Below are positions 45,819 to 57,336 of a stretch of 64,000 bases of DNA, one piece after another. Made by a program: the position numbers and the translations under genes. Under the pieces are notes generated by a model. That model saw nothing but the letters and a program-made list of their open reading frames with translations, did no database searches and was not told the DNA's origin. The stretch comes from Aurifilum marmelostoma (lineage: Eukaryota; Ascomycota; Sordariomycetes; Diaporthales; Cryphonectriaceae): NCBI GenBank assembly GCA_027559495.1, contig JAMXSV010000003.1, positions 1,116,001 through 1,180,000 on the forward strand. Direction: 5' to 3'. Within the stretch, counting starts at the first letter, position 1; the number at the start of each line of letters is the position of its first letter.

Positions 45819-47188
45819 TGTCTTTCTGTTGCCGCTCCTTTCTCCTTCGTTCCTCTTTCCCTTATGGTTTTTCTTTTGGCCTTCCCTTTCTTCGTTCAGA
45901 TGGCACTCGATCAATCTATGGAGCTTCTCCTTCTCGAATGCCTGACTCAAGCCTGAAGGTCTTGGGTAAGTCGGATGCAACCTCAGTTGGACGGCTGTTG
46001 ACAAGGCGAGCGAGACGGCTGGAAAGATTTAGAGAGCCAGCCGAAGGTGATGGAGCAAGCCAAGAACCTTTCCTGCCTTTTCTTTGCCAGCCGCGGGGAG
46101 AAAAAAAAAAAGAAATAAGGTTATCTTATCGCCTCCAACTGTTCGTATGTTGTACTTTGTACCTTTACAAAGTAGCGTCACAATCTGCGGGCGCCGTCAC
46201 AACCTGTCTCCAAATTTGCTACAGAAGGTTCAGTGAACACGACCAGATTTCGAAAATATAATACAATATTATGATAGAATATGCAGAAAATTATATTGAA
46301 ATCTGCTCATAATATTTTTTGAGGTCAACACTGTTCACAGTGCCTTTTTTGGCCCTGAACTGCGTGGAGGAAGGGTCTCAAGGTAGTAATGGACCCCGTC
46401 ACATGCTCTGCCTCAGCTGTACACAGTACATCGTTGCCGGAGTGGAGCCTTGGTCGTGTGCACAGGCCAGCGAGGGACCTACAGTACCTGCCTTGGGGGT
46501 CCTTCAGGGCCCTGTCAAGGATTTTGGGAAGGCCTGAGCCAGTTGAGCCAGTGAACAAGCGAGAACAGAAACAAGCAAAAGAGCGAGGAATCGATGTCAT
46601 ACACCCACTGGTCTTCTCTCTTCCTCAGCGCCCTCTTCCTTGATTTCCTGTCGCCATCTTCCTCATGTGCATGCATATGCACGAAGGCTTTTAGTCTTCG
46701 TCTAGTATAATCCACACCGTCAGTCAGCAGTCACTCTGTCAAGGTCCTTTCGGGCTGTAGACAGAGGCCGCCGCCCCGCGAGCAAACCACCCACACCCAT
46801 TCTTTCTCCCAAGGTGTCATCCTACCTGGACCCATTCTGACCTGACCCTGCTGTCATTTTTTCTATCCCCTCGCCCCCTACTCTTCTTCTCCATCGATCA
46901 TGCGGCGGAGTCGGTACGCTCTGCCGCAATAAAAGACCCGTCTTCAATCTGGATCCCATCGACGACTTTGCGGCCTGCCTTCGCCTGTATTTGAACCACC
47001 ACAAACACGCCGCCGCCTCTTCCTCCCCCTCCAACGCAGCCAGCACGCGTCAGTCTCGCAGGGACATACATCTCCACTCTACTACTACCTTCTCTCTCTG
47101 GCCTTTTGTTAGGGTAGACAACGTCGTCCGCAAGTCCTTCTCCGGCACCGTCGCACATCCGGTCCTGCCGCCCTTCCCGACCAAGGTC
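45819..47188. other. Divergent promoter region of SPB4 and DGK1
   Basis: About 1.37 kb between divergent start codons. It contains an A/T-rich patch at about 46250-46325 (ATAATACAATATTATG-like) and a C/T-rich leader before DGK1. An in-frame upstream ATG at 46991 could extend DGK1 by 66 residues, but that stretch is unlike the family N-terminus. No other gene was seen. Confidence 0.5.
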
Positions 47189-48376
47189 ATGTCCTTCGCA
47201 ACGAAGCCGGTCATTCCGGCCACCCCTCGTGTCATCTCCCCTAGTCCAACACCCTCCGAACGAGAATCTTCCTCCCAAGACGCCTCCTACTTCGGCCCAA
47301 CTACGAGGTCTGCGACGAGGAGGAAACGGTTGGCCACGCCTCAGCCTGTCGAGGAGAGCCCAGATGAAGATGATGGACGCGGCGGGCTGCGCAGGTCAAG
47401 GACGAGGAGCAGGAGCCCGCTGGCCACAAAGAAGCTAAATGGTCTGACGGTAGCCACCGATAAAGGTGTCGCCAACGGTACTGCCAACGCCCAAGAAGCG
47501 GCGCCGGCAGCGAATGGCAACAAGGCATCCGACGCGAACGGACACCTGTCGCCAAACTCGGCCCGGTCTCCAGGCTGGAGCTGGCGAGACTTCAGCCGCA
47601 GCCCGAGCCCCCTGGGTCTGATCCCTATTCATCGACACTGGCGCACGTTCGTGCACAAGCACGAGGTGCCGCGGAAGCTGCTCCATACGTCCATCGGCTT
47701 CCTCGTCATCTGGCTGTATGTCTCTGGCACGCAGACCGCCTCCGTCTGTCCTTGGCTGATGGGCGCCCTCATCCCCATCGCCACTGTCGACTACATCCGC
47801 CACGCAAACGACTCGTTCAACAGGTTCTATGTCAAAATTATGGGCGCCTTCATGCGCGAGAGCGAGTTTGCCGGCTGGAACGGTGTCATCTTCTACCTGC
47901 TGGGCGCCTGGATTGTCCTCTACTCCTTTCCCAAGGACGTCGGCGTGATGGGCGTCCTGTTGCTGAGCTGGTGCGACACCGCTGCTAGCACCTTTGGCCG
48001 GCTGTACGGGCGCTACACGCCCCGCATCAGAAAGGGCAAGTCTCTTGCCGGCTCCACTGCTGCCTTCGTCACGGGCGTCGTCACCGCCTGGTGCTTCTGG
48101 GGATGGCTGGTGCCCGCCCTCGGTCCGATGCCTGGCGACGAAAACTTCATGTTCACAGGCTCTCTCCGCCTACCTCCTGCCCTCTCCAACGCCGTGGGCC
48201 TGACCGCTAGCCAGGCCACGGTATCTGGAGGCTGGGCACTGGCCCTCATGAGCGCCTGGTCTGGATTTGCCGCGGCTGCCAGCGAAGTTGTCGACATTTT
48301 CGGCTGGGACGACAATCTGACAATACCCGTCCTTAGTGGATTAGGCATCTGGGGTTTTTTGAAGGTCTTTGGATAG
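47189..48376 (+). CDS. DGK1: CTP-dependent diacylglycerol kinase
   Basis: A 395-aa ER/nuclear-membrane enzyme predicted to phosphorylate diacylglycerol to phosphatidate with CTP, opposing the Pah1 lipin phosphatase. The start MSFATKPVIPATPRVISPSP precedes a low-complexity, Ser/Arg-rich N-terminal half (cytosolic). The conserved domain begins with EVPRKLLHTSIGFLVIWLY and continues with multiple transmembrane helices: WLMGALIPIATVDYIRH, GVIFYLLGAWIVLYSF and VGVMGVLLLSWCDTAASTFG. The CTP-transferase hallmark GRYTPRIRKGKSLAGSTAAF is followed by TGVVTAWCFWGWLVPAL and a C-terminal EVVDIFGWDDNLTIPVLSG. The family's GKSLAGS and SWCD motifs are intact. Single exon downstream of the chosen ATG; divergent with SPB4. 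Confidence 0.92.
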   Translation: MSFATKPVIPATPRVISPSPTPSERESSSQDASYFGPTTRSATRRKRLATPQPVEESPDEDDGRGGLRRSRTRSRSPLATKKLNGLTVATDKGVANGTANAQEAAPAANGNKASDANGHLSPNSARSPGWSWRDFSRSPSPLGLIPIHRHWRTFVHKHEVPRKLLHTSIGFLVIWLYVSGTQTASVCPWLMGALIPIATVDYIRHANDSFNRFYVKIMGAFMRESEFAGWNGVIFYLLGAWIVLYSFPKDVGVMGVLLLSWCDTAASTFGRLYGRYTPRIRKGKSLAGSTAAFVTGVVTAWCFWGWLVPALGPMPGDENFMFTGSLRLPPALSNAVGLTASQATVSGGWALALMSAWSGFAAAASEVVDIFGWDDNLTIPVLSGLGIWGFLKVFG

Positions 48377-50164
48377 ACCATGGGGCCATCTCATCAGGAT
48401 AGAGCATCCCCAAGATACATCTCATCATTTACCGGGATTCACAAGAGTAGAGTTCTTGAAGTATCATTGCTTCCGAATCTCCTCGTTCCTTATGCATATT
48501 CTTCATGCTCAAGGGGCCCTTTGCTCCACCCGCTGTGATCTAGTTGCTTGGAAATCTGATGACTAACGGTCGGCAAATTTTTTTTTCTTTTTATCATTTG
48601 TAGAGACGATGGTTTCGCGAGCGACGATTTAAATCGGACCACCCCAAGAGAAGACCGGCGTTGTGGTGGTCTCGGTATTGGGAATAGATGACAGGACCTG
48701 GGCCTTTGATATCTAGACCCATCTTCCAGCTGAAATTCGAAAAACTATATAGAATATATCTACATATATAGATACAAATCAACCTCTAAAACACTCGATG
48801 TGAGTAATGATATGTTTTTCGTTCCCATATGCCCAACTATCCCATCATTTTCACTAGACAAAAGTCAGTATCTCCCTTATTCCTCGGTGTTTCGTATTGT
48901 CTAGCTAAGAGTCCGCCAATTTGGAAGGAGGAAAAAGAAAAGAAGAAAAAAGAAAAGAGAAACAAAAAAAGTCTCAAAATTCCAGACCTGCTCACCTCCT
49001 GAGACACTGACCACTAATCAGTGATCACAGGCTGATGGGTACTACCACATGCCACAGGCCACTGGGCCACAACCAGCAAGGTGGATAAGGACCCCCCCCC
49101 CCAAGAAAAAAAAAAAAAGGAAAAAAAAAAGAGAAAAAAAAAAAGAAAATAATAGGTTATTGCCACTAGGCAAGTATTGACGAGATTCTGGTGATTGTGT
49201 GTCTTGATCTCCCAACTCTGAAGGGACTTTGCAGAAACGCCGAGAGACAAGTCCTTGCAGCAAGCATGTGATAGTGCAACACCTGACAGGACTGTGCAGA
49301 AATGTTATAGGCACCATGTTCCCAATATGTTCCCAGGATCATTGATCATTGCAATACTGCACCCAATATCTGACCAACGAGACAATATCAGACGATAATT
49401 CGCCCAGAAGTTCTTGTCATCACCATCCACTGTTCCAAATGTCTCCCATCGTCTACTTACTCAACGCCAAAAATCACCGCATTCTTCGCTTGCAGGTCCA
49501 AAAGCTGTCGCGGGGCCAAGCCGGAGAAATACCTTCAATCACTCCCAATCACCCCCCCCCACCCCCCAAAGGATAGCACATTTGGTTGAACTTCCTTGAG
49601 ACCCTTGTTCGGATCGCGTCACGGGTGCGCAAGGATATTCCAGACCGGTGTCTATGCCACAGGTGCGGCGAGGCCCGCCGGCCCAGAGGTGTGCGGTCAT
49701 GTTACCGCGGCCCACCCCAGGTGAGGTCCAGGTTCATAGAGGAGGTGTTGCGAAGGTGTATGGGCGGCGAGATGTGATTGCTGGAGGTGACTTGCTGTCA
49801 TGGATTGGGCTTCTGAGTGGCAAAGACAGATATGGAAGAATATGGCAAAGTATGCTTGCGCTTGACGTATTCATGGCTCTTCTGCTCAGTTGAGACGCCG
49901 CGTATAAGATGGATGCTTCGATGAGGAATACAAGGTCATGTCTGGAGCAAGACATGAGATGGGGACCAGGTACTTATAAATCCCAGAAACTTGGTTCAAT
50001 TTCTTTGCTTTGCTCTAGCCCTTGACCAACACTTTGCGCTAGGTGTTTGGAAGGTCCACCAAAGAAGGAGACGAACATGTGATGATCACCATATTCGGCA
50101 AAGTATTGGTAGATCTAGCAGGCTAGGAATCCTCAGAGCACGCCTGGAACGTCATAATTAAACA
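48377..50164. other. Convergent intergenic region
   Basis: No gene is supported. It contains poly-T (about 48579-48590), a mixed C/A homopolymer block at 49094-49146 and a C-run at about 49551-49560. Short frames at 49586-49893 have no recognisable family. Confidence 0.45.
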
Positions 50165-51595
50165 TCATGATTGAGCGGCATGCTCGTTTGTATCTCTCGC
50201 TTCGGACCTAGAAGGCCCCTTGTGTGGCGCTTGGTGCCACGGCGGTGCAAAGTTGTATATCAGTGCGCAGAAGATGGCACCAAGAGCCTGAGAAACAATT
50301 ATACTGTCAGCCTCTAGGTCGCAAGAGTCATACACACACAGACGGCATGTACCGGTCCAGACCACCAGATCCAATGATCTGTAGACGAGTAAAAGTCAGC
50401 GTCTCGTACCCGGAACGAAGTATCATTGCCTACGCTCGGAAGTTTGGGGGGAAGGTGTAGATAGGCCGGGTCATGCTTGCAGTCAAAATTATTCCACGCC
50501 ACAGAAAACGCCATGCATCTCGCCGGATTGACACTTGCGCCTCCGTAGCCTGTGGCGTCTCCGGTAGTTGACGCCGTGATGACTCCGAGGGAGAGGCCCA
50601 TAAGTAAGGGTCCGAGTTGGGGTCCAAAGGCGGTAGCCTGGCGAGGATCGAGACCTGTTCCGAAGGCGAGGAAACTGGGCGCAAAGATGAATATGCTATT
50701 AGCTAGGAAACAATTGGGTGAAGTTAAATTCAATAGGGGCGCTGAGATATCTTACAGAAGAATATTTGAAGACATGAACTCTGTCAAAAAGACCTGCCCG
50801 ATACTGATGGTTGTAGTGTCGAAGAAACAGCCCGTGCCGTGGTGGCTGTTATGCTCCGTTCAGCGGCTCATCTTTTCTCTGCCTGGATAGTGAACGGTTG
50901 AGGTTGATATCAACTTACGCGGTAGCTTTGTCTATGCCCCAACTCCCACGCAACAAAGCACCTGCCAGCACCGCTCCGAGTATCTGAAACAGGATGTAGG
51001 CGACAGCCCGAAGCGCTGGACACAGGCCACATAGGAATGTCGCAAACGTGACCATGGGGTTCATTTGGCCACCACTCGCCGGCGCGGTCCCGTAGATGAA
51101 GAGGGAGAGGAGAGCTAAGTTGAACACGCCCACAAACGCGGGGATGGCAAGCTGTGCGCCCAAATTGATGATGGTCATCGAGTACTGGCCGGTGATGTAA
51201 AGAAGATTCATTGTCACGACACACTCGACGACCTATAGATTCTCAGTCAGAAACTCCAATTTGAGTTGCAATGCGCAGGATCCGTTGCTCACGGCTGCTC
51301 TCCATATACACATATCCATCCAGCCAATCGTGAAATATGTTCGTCGCCGATACCAGGAAACAACATGGATCTCGGTCGCTGTCCTTGCCGTTCCTGCGAA
51401 AGAACCTGGGAACTGGCCATCTTCTCGTTGCTCTAGCTCGGCTACGTGTCCAATGTCAGTGATGCCGTGCCTGTTTCGTCTCCGTAGGCTTCCAGTCTCG
51501 ACGTCGCCTGTACGACACACGCTGGCTCTAGGTTCGTCGGGGCTGATCTTGGCGAGGGAGGGACGAGAGGCCATGTTGCTCCTGAGGTTACTCAT
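50165..51595 (-). CDS. Aquaporin of the X-intrinsic protein (XIP) type
   Basis: MIP-family channel of 356 aa. Exons: 51595-51293, 51232-50919, 50845-50756, 50695-50481, 50378-50353, 50287-50165; 1071 nt. The first pore box is altered, GGQMNPMVTFA (NPM at about 159-161); the second is normal, GASVNPARCMAFS (NPARC about 292-296). The Cys directly after NPAR is the signature of XIPs, which conduct water, glycerol or other small neutral solutes. Six helices are visible, e.g. LAIPAFVGVFNLALLSLFIY, AYILFQILGAVLAGALL and LGPLLMGLSLGVITA. The fourth intron is GC-AG (GCAAGC...CTACAG, 50480-50379, 102 nt). Splicing it gives NPARCMAFSVAWNNFDYHWI then WWSGP, with the same NPAR-to-HW spacing as animal AQP1. 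Left in, it would add 34 in-frame residues. The N-terminal cytosolic tail (about 85 aa) is long and basic. Confidence 0.9.
50379..50480 (-). other. GC-AG intron, length divisible by three, no stop
   Basis: The minus-strand donor is T|GCAAGC and the acceptor CGTCTACAG|ATCATTGG. The intron is 102 nt and open in frame, so conventional gene callers that accept only GT-AG would annotate it as coding. Alignment logic around the second NPA box and helix 6 argues for removal. Confidence 0.75.
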
Positions 51596-54500
51596 TGAGA
51601 CTAGGCTCCGAAAGCTGGCTGGCTCGATGCCGCAGTACCACGGCAAGGATTGAACACGTGAAAGTTTGGTCGTCAGAATCTTCTTCGCAGGATGGCAGTA
51701 TTTCGAGCTGGATCTTCAGGACCTAATAATTCCGTATCTCATGTAGCATGAAACAACCATGCACATGAAGTCTGCCAATGTTTCGACCTGAACGGGCAAG
51801 ACCAGGGAACGTGGTGTGCTGGAAAGAAGCATTCTCACCGATGTCTGAAAGGTACTGATGATTCTAAGTCGTGCATTTGGGGCGGCTAGGCTCTACTCGG
51901 AGTAACAAATTTGCACACTCAGAATTGCTGCTAAATGGTGTGTTGGAAGGGATTTGGCCATTTAGCCGCCTGTAAATTTGTTATAGCGCAAAGATGAAGT
52001 GTCCGTGGCCCAAGGGAGTCGGTCTACGATGGGAAAAATCGTGTTTGCGGCGAGATCGCTGGACTGCCGATTGTGGTGAGACGAGGTGTCCGGAGTTCCC
52101 ATAAGTACTCCAGGAAGAAGGTGATACCGGAGGCCTACTATGAATCAACGGTGAACATACAGTTAAGCAACCCACCAGGCTCGACCGGCACTTGGTGTAG
52201 CTATGGGAGTGGCCATAGCTTTGTAGGCGCTACGCACTTCCAGAGTCCAGAGGAAAGGTTGATATGACCAGAGAAATGTGTAGACATCTTGGGGTATATC
52301 AAATGCATCGCGTCCAGTGGGATCTAAAAAATGGTACTGGCCACGCCGCGGGAGTTGTGTTCATGGGGTTTCGGGCCTATAGTCTTCTGTGCCACGATAG
52401 ATCTGTATCTGAGCTAGATCCGAGTGGTCTGTCCAACCCGGCGGCCGGGTGCCTGCCGATATCGGTTTGGCATTGGCAAGTTACACTTGATGAGAGTGCA
52501 GCTGATTTGTGGGTGGACCGGAGCAGGTCTGGATGACAAGCGGCCGCCTCAGACCGGCGCCTTGTAAGTATGCTGGTTCTGCCGAGTCGGTAAACTACCG
52601 CCGAGATTGTGAAGTAAGAGCTTGTAGTAGTATGTGCTCATGCTCCTGTTGCCTCCCATTTGGACAAGCTACTCAACATCGACATCAGCACAAGTTGACG
52701 AACCAAATCACAAAACCTCCTTGAAGGTCGCACAAGAGTCGGAATGCCTCAGACGCTCATCTTTTAGCCTACCGCGGTACGGCCATTCAAGCGACAGGTG
52801 AAGGAATAGGAGATCTGTCCCGGTGGTGGTCACTTTGATCCCGAGCGTGCATATTATCACGCTAGACGCACCTTGTCAGCTTTGCACGTGGTGGTGAGCA
52901 CCGACCGTTGTGCGCGTCCTCAGTAGCAGCCTCCGTGCCCGAAATTGAGACAGATACACATCACAGGCACTAAACAAGCTCCGGGAAGGATCAATGCAAC
53001 GGCTTTTTTTCTTCTTTTGCGGTGAAAGAAGGGAGTGACCAGACCACGAGTGTGAAAGGTAGCGTTGGTAGCACACTTGTGCGCAGCCATATCTACCGAC
53101 TAGGCTCGATATTGGGTTTTGCAGATCCGACTGTGGTGGACAGTGACCTCTCTGCACCAGGCAGCCTTCCGTAGCCTATATATCGTTGACTAAGGATCCA
53201 TGTCCCCAACACGTCTGGCTCCCCCTTACCTGGCCCCCCCTCTCTCCAGCTCCTTTAGTGCCGGGGCGTTTTGCTTTCCCTCGCGCCTCCGTGATGTCGA
53301 CTAGAGCCAGAAGGGCTGCCAGCACGTGGCGGTGAAGATAAAGGTAGCATCGACCATCATGTGGACGAAGCCACTGGACTCAAATCAGGGGAAGGCGGGC
53401 TTGTGGCAGTCCAAAGAGGGGACCGTCATACCGAGTAGCTGCACCTAGTCCTTCGAGTATCAGCAGGTATCGCACGACATATTTGAGACCAGCCGCGGGA
53501 GAGGACCAAGCCTCATGCGCCAAGGTCAGTCTGAAGTGCGAGAAAAGACCATGAACTTGGAATACGATACGCTCGGATACGGACCTGGAGAGAGGGTGAG
53601 CAAGGCTAGTTGAGGACGGTGTGTCCAACCTCGCAGGCCCACCGCCCACCACCCATACCACCAGGTGCCCACGAGCCGTCCGCTGTGGCGACCCCTCCAA
53701 GAGGAAATGATGAGACGCAACCTGCAAGTCTGAGACTGCCCATAATCTCCTTTGCCCCGTTCTTCTGCAGCTTGCATACAGGATTTGATGCGAGACCGCG
53801 GGCTCCTCGCGTCTCGCAGGTAGGCTCTCACACGGTGCGGGCGGCAGACGAGTCGGTTTGATCCGAGATATCCACAGACAAACTCTTGAGGACCACGCCC
53901 GAAATGTTTGGAAAGATGTCGAGTGCGATCTCGTAAATCTCGAGGAGACTGGGGGGGGGGGATTCGGAGGGAAACCTAGCGACAAGAGCGTAGAGGTCTC
54001 CTCCTTTGGGGAAGGGGAAAGCGGCGGGTGTATATGGTAAGAAGTACTTACTGTACGGCACGGGCTCCGCCGCAGGGGTTCGACAATTGGAGTATCTGCA
54101 GGTACTCGTTTGTGCCCAAGACTTTAGACGATCAGCCAGACGAGCAAGTCAGCCAGCCAGTACGCAGGTCCTGGCTGGTAGAGGTACCTGTGGCCCCACC
54201 ACCTCTGCTCGGATCGGCGAGGCCCACCACGAGACGAAGCCAGCAAGCTGCAGCGCGATGCACTTCTTCGCATACTGCATTCTTTTGGTGACGGCCAGCT
54301 GGTCAGTGACTGGCGCAAAATGTTGAAACGTGCTCCTTTCGTTCCGAGATTGGAGAGATTTCGTCGTTACTGGACGATCTCGGCTAGTCAGGTAGGGTTT
54401 CCTCCCCCCAAACCCAAACCCGGAGATGAAGAGAAAAAAGGAAAAAAAGAAAGAGAACATAAGAAAAAGGAAGGAAAAAGGATCAATGAACAAGAGAAGG

Positions 54501-55676
54501 CGCGCTTGATGACAAGTCGGAAGGAAGACTTGGTTTGGGACGGAAGTATGTCGTCAGAAGCCATGGCAGGGGCGTTTTGGGCAAGCACCTGCAAGATAAA
54601 ATGAATTGGCCAAAAGTCACGAGGGAAGATCCCTGGAGACCGGGAAGCACCCCACGTCAATTGACGGTGTGCAGCCAATCACAACCCGTCGAGGTCTGTG
54701 CCTCAATTCAAGACGGTCCTTGTACGTATTTCTCAGCGCATTTCTTACTCGCTGAAAAATGCCACGGCAAGTGCCTAGACACACGCACTTGCTGTAAAAC
54801 CTTTTGCCGTTTCTAGAGGCCCCCCCCAGCCCCTGCCTTCTGGGGTCCCTGCTGCTGCAGAAAATATTTCCCCAAGCAGTTCGTCCCGGGCTACTACTGC
54901 CTCTGAACTTTTTTGGTGCGTGGCTTGAACCTCTCCTCTCGCCAACTCACCCACACACCCACTTTTGGGGGACTGACACAAGCAATGGCGCGCCCACCCC
55001 GGGGCTGGGCCTGGCTGGCTGCGACCCATGGCTTGGGTCTTGGAGCCTGGGCCGGACTGCACTGAACTGCTCCGTGCCGCGCTTGACCTGCAACGTTGAA
55101 CACTAAAAACATCATCGCGCAAAGACTAAGAAGCCTGACTCTGCTGCACTCATGCCTGACCTCCCGGCCCGACTCTGACCTGACCTGACTGAACTTACTG
55201 ACCTTGCCTGACCGCCCTGGGGGAGGCTGACTATACAGCTCAGGTTTTCACGACGACCCGTCTCCTGCATGCCGGCCGCCATTCACCTTGTTGTCTTGGG
55301 TCGTTCTGCCCCGTCGGCGTCACGGATCTGCGGGACCTGGACACCAAATGCTCGCTGTCGCTGTCCAACTTGGCCACTCTCAGACCTTGCCAGCATTTCT
55401 TTTTTCTTTTCTCTCCTCTTCTTCTTTTGTCCTTGTCCGTGGATAAGGCCCACACACACAAGCCGCGGGGCGCATTTGCACCTCTTGTGTGCCTCGGCCA
55501 GATTTACTTTTTTTTTTTAAAAAAAAAAAAATTAGGTACCTCTTGGTGCACAGTACATTGCAAGTGATGATGCTGACCCTGCTGCATATGAGGCCAACCA
55601 TTGGGCAACCATGCGTCAGGGCAGTACTCACTCATGTACCTGTACTTTTGTCTCGATTGCCAGCAGTCACGACACG

Positions 55677-55678
<2 letters not shown>

Positions 55679-55724
<46 letters not shown>
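55679..55724. repeat. (AC)n microsatellite
   Basis: About sixteen AC units interrupted once by ATAT, then five more AC units. It is purely alternating purine-pyrimidine and likely length-polymorphic. Confidence 0.9.
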
Positions 55725-56042
55725 TCGTTCCGAGGATCTTAAATCTTGCATCTCGTACGCGAGGAGGCTGAACGAATGGATGGCGCTCAACCAATGCTCG
55801 CTGCCACGCTCAACCGAGGACCCTTGAAGCCTCCTGTGTATGGCCATTTGCCGTCTTTTCCATCCGTCTCGTCTCGTCTTGTCTCCTCTTCCCTCCAATA
55901 GCCACCAGGGTGTACACGCTATCATCAGACGATCCAAGACGGGATGGAGAGGGACAGAGGACCTTGTCGCCGGACCTCCGAGCTACCTGGGATTACATCG
56001 TCTATCTTACATCTTGCATATTGTACTTTCCCGCCTGTCGGC

Positions 56043-56073
56043 CACACACACACTCGCGCGCGCACACACACAG
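56043..56073. repeat. CA-CG-CA alternating purine-pyrimidine tract
   Basis: CACACACACACT runs into CGCGCGCGCG and then CACACACACAG. The CG core flanked by CA repeats is the classical composition able to adopt left-handed Z-DNA; this is inference from sequence. Confidence 0.7.
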
Positions 56074-57013
56074 ACACCCACCACAGACCAGCAGAGCCCC
56101 AGTTAACCGACACTTGCCCTCTTGAGCCCTCTCTGCCCTGTGCTGTACTTTGTACTTGCTTGGCCTGCCCTGTCCCGTACACACTGCCCTGCCGTCTTCC
56201 CCTCTGGTCTCTGCCCCCATCTCCTCCAAAGAAGCAGAGCCCTAAAGCCTGTCACACGCTTTGAAATTCGTGCTCTACCCTGGTCACCTCGATCATACCC
56301 GGCCTATTACTCTTCCATCCCACCGTTCTCCCAGCCATGAACCCTGGCTCAACCATGTCCACCTCGTCCCTCATCGATCCGATACGTTCACCCCTCCGCC
56401 TTTCTTATTCTCACTCTCATGTGCCCTTCAAATGCTGCAACGTGCCCTCTCTCTGAGGCTCCAGGCTCTCCTCGGGGCCCATCTTGAAAGAAATTTTGCC
56501 CCATCCTTTCACCCCCGTTCTTTTGCTTCCTACTTTCCAAGCTATGTGGTCCCGAACCAGACCGTTCCTTTCCCCCAGTCCGACGCGCCCCCTCCACCCC
56601 TCCACCCTGTCTCATCCCACCAATGCTAGCCCGTGATATTTGCCTCTCGGCATATGCATATGTTGACCTCCAGTTCCTTTCTTTCCCTCTTTCCTCTGAC
56701 CAAACAAAACCATCAGCAGGCCAATCCGGACCCGTCCTTCTCCTCCTTCTCCTCCTCCAGGGATCAACCCCCAACCGGCACCATTCTCCTCCTTCCCGTT
56801 GGTCCATCTTCCGTGGTAAGGGGGTGTGGGTAGGAGACCATCCAAGTACCCGTGGCAGGGATACTGGGCCATCATCGTCCCCCTTCGTCATGCTATCTTG
56901 ACCTCATCTCGAGCGGGGGCCCTCCCTCCTCGCTCGACGAATAAAGTCAAACTGTCTTATCCTCTGATCACGGGACTTGAGCTTCTCGTTGACAGGGGAA
57001 GCCATGGGAAAAG

Positions 57014-57021
57014 TATAAAAG
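57014..57021 (+). promoter_or_regulatory. Consensus TATA box of the KxDL gene
   Basis: TATAAAAG, followed by a C/T-rich stretch (about 57050-57085) and then about 250 nt of CA/CT-rich leader without a single ATG before the start at 57337. This is a textbook arrangement of TATA box, pyrimidine-rich start region and AUG-free leader. Confidence 0.6.
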
Positions 57022-57336
57022 GGTGGCTCTTGATCGAGTCTGATCAGTTTTCTCCTTCTCCTTCTTTCTTCTTTCTTCTTTCAAGCTCCTCCTCAAGAAC
57101 ACCATCCCTCAGGCATCCAGCTCAACTCCTGCCCAGTCACTCAAACATCAACAGCCTCACACACTCTTCACCCTCACCCTCACCCACATACCCTCAGCTA
57201 CAACACACAGCACACAAGAGGAAGCTACCTCTCTTCTTCATCTGCCCACAAGCCTCTACCTCAGCGCTTCAGCATACCTGCCCTTGAGCAACATCATACC
57301 GTTTCGTTTGCAAAGACTCTCCATCAGCTCGCCATC

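Larger units (their letters stand above)
51596..57013. other. Long intergenic region with microsatellites; one weak gene candidate
   Basis: No firm gene. A weak multi-exon candidate on the minus strand (about 54265-53520) is described among the findings. A G-run of ten (about 53951-53960), a T-run followed directly by an A-run (about 55508-55531), CA repeats and abundant C/T-rich sequence are present. The last 2 kb is the pyrimidine-rich upstream region of the KxDL gene. Frames at 55240-56900 are low-complexity artefacts. Confidence 0.4.
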
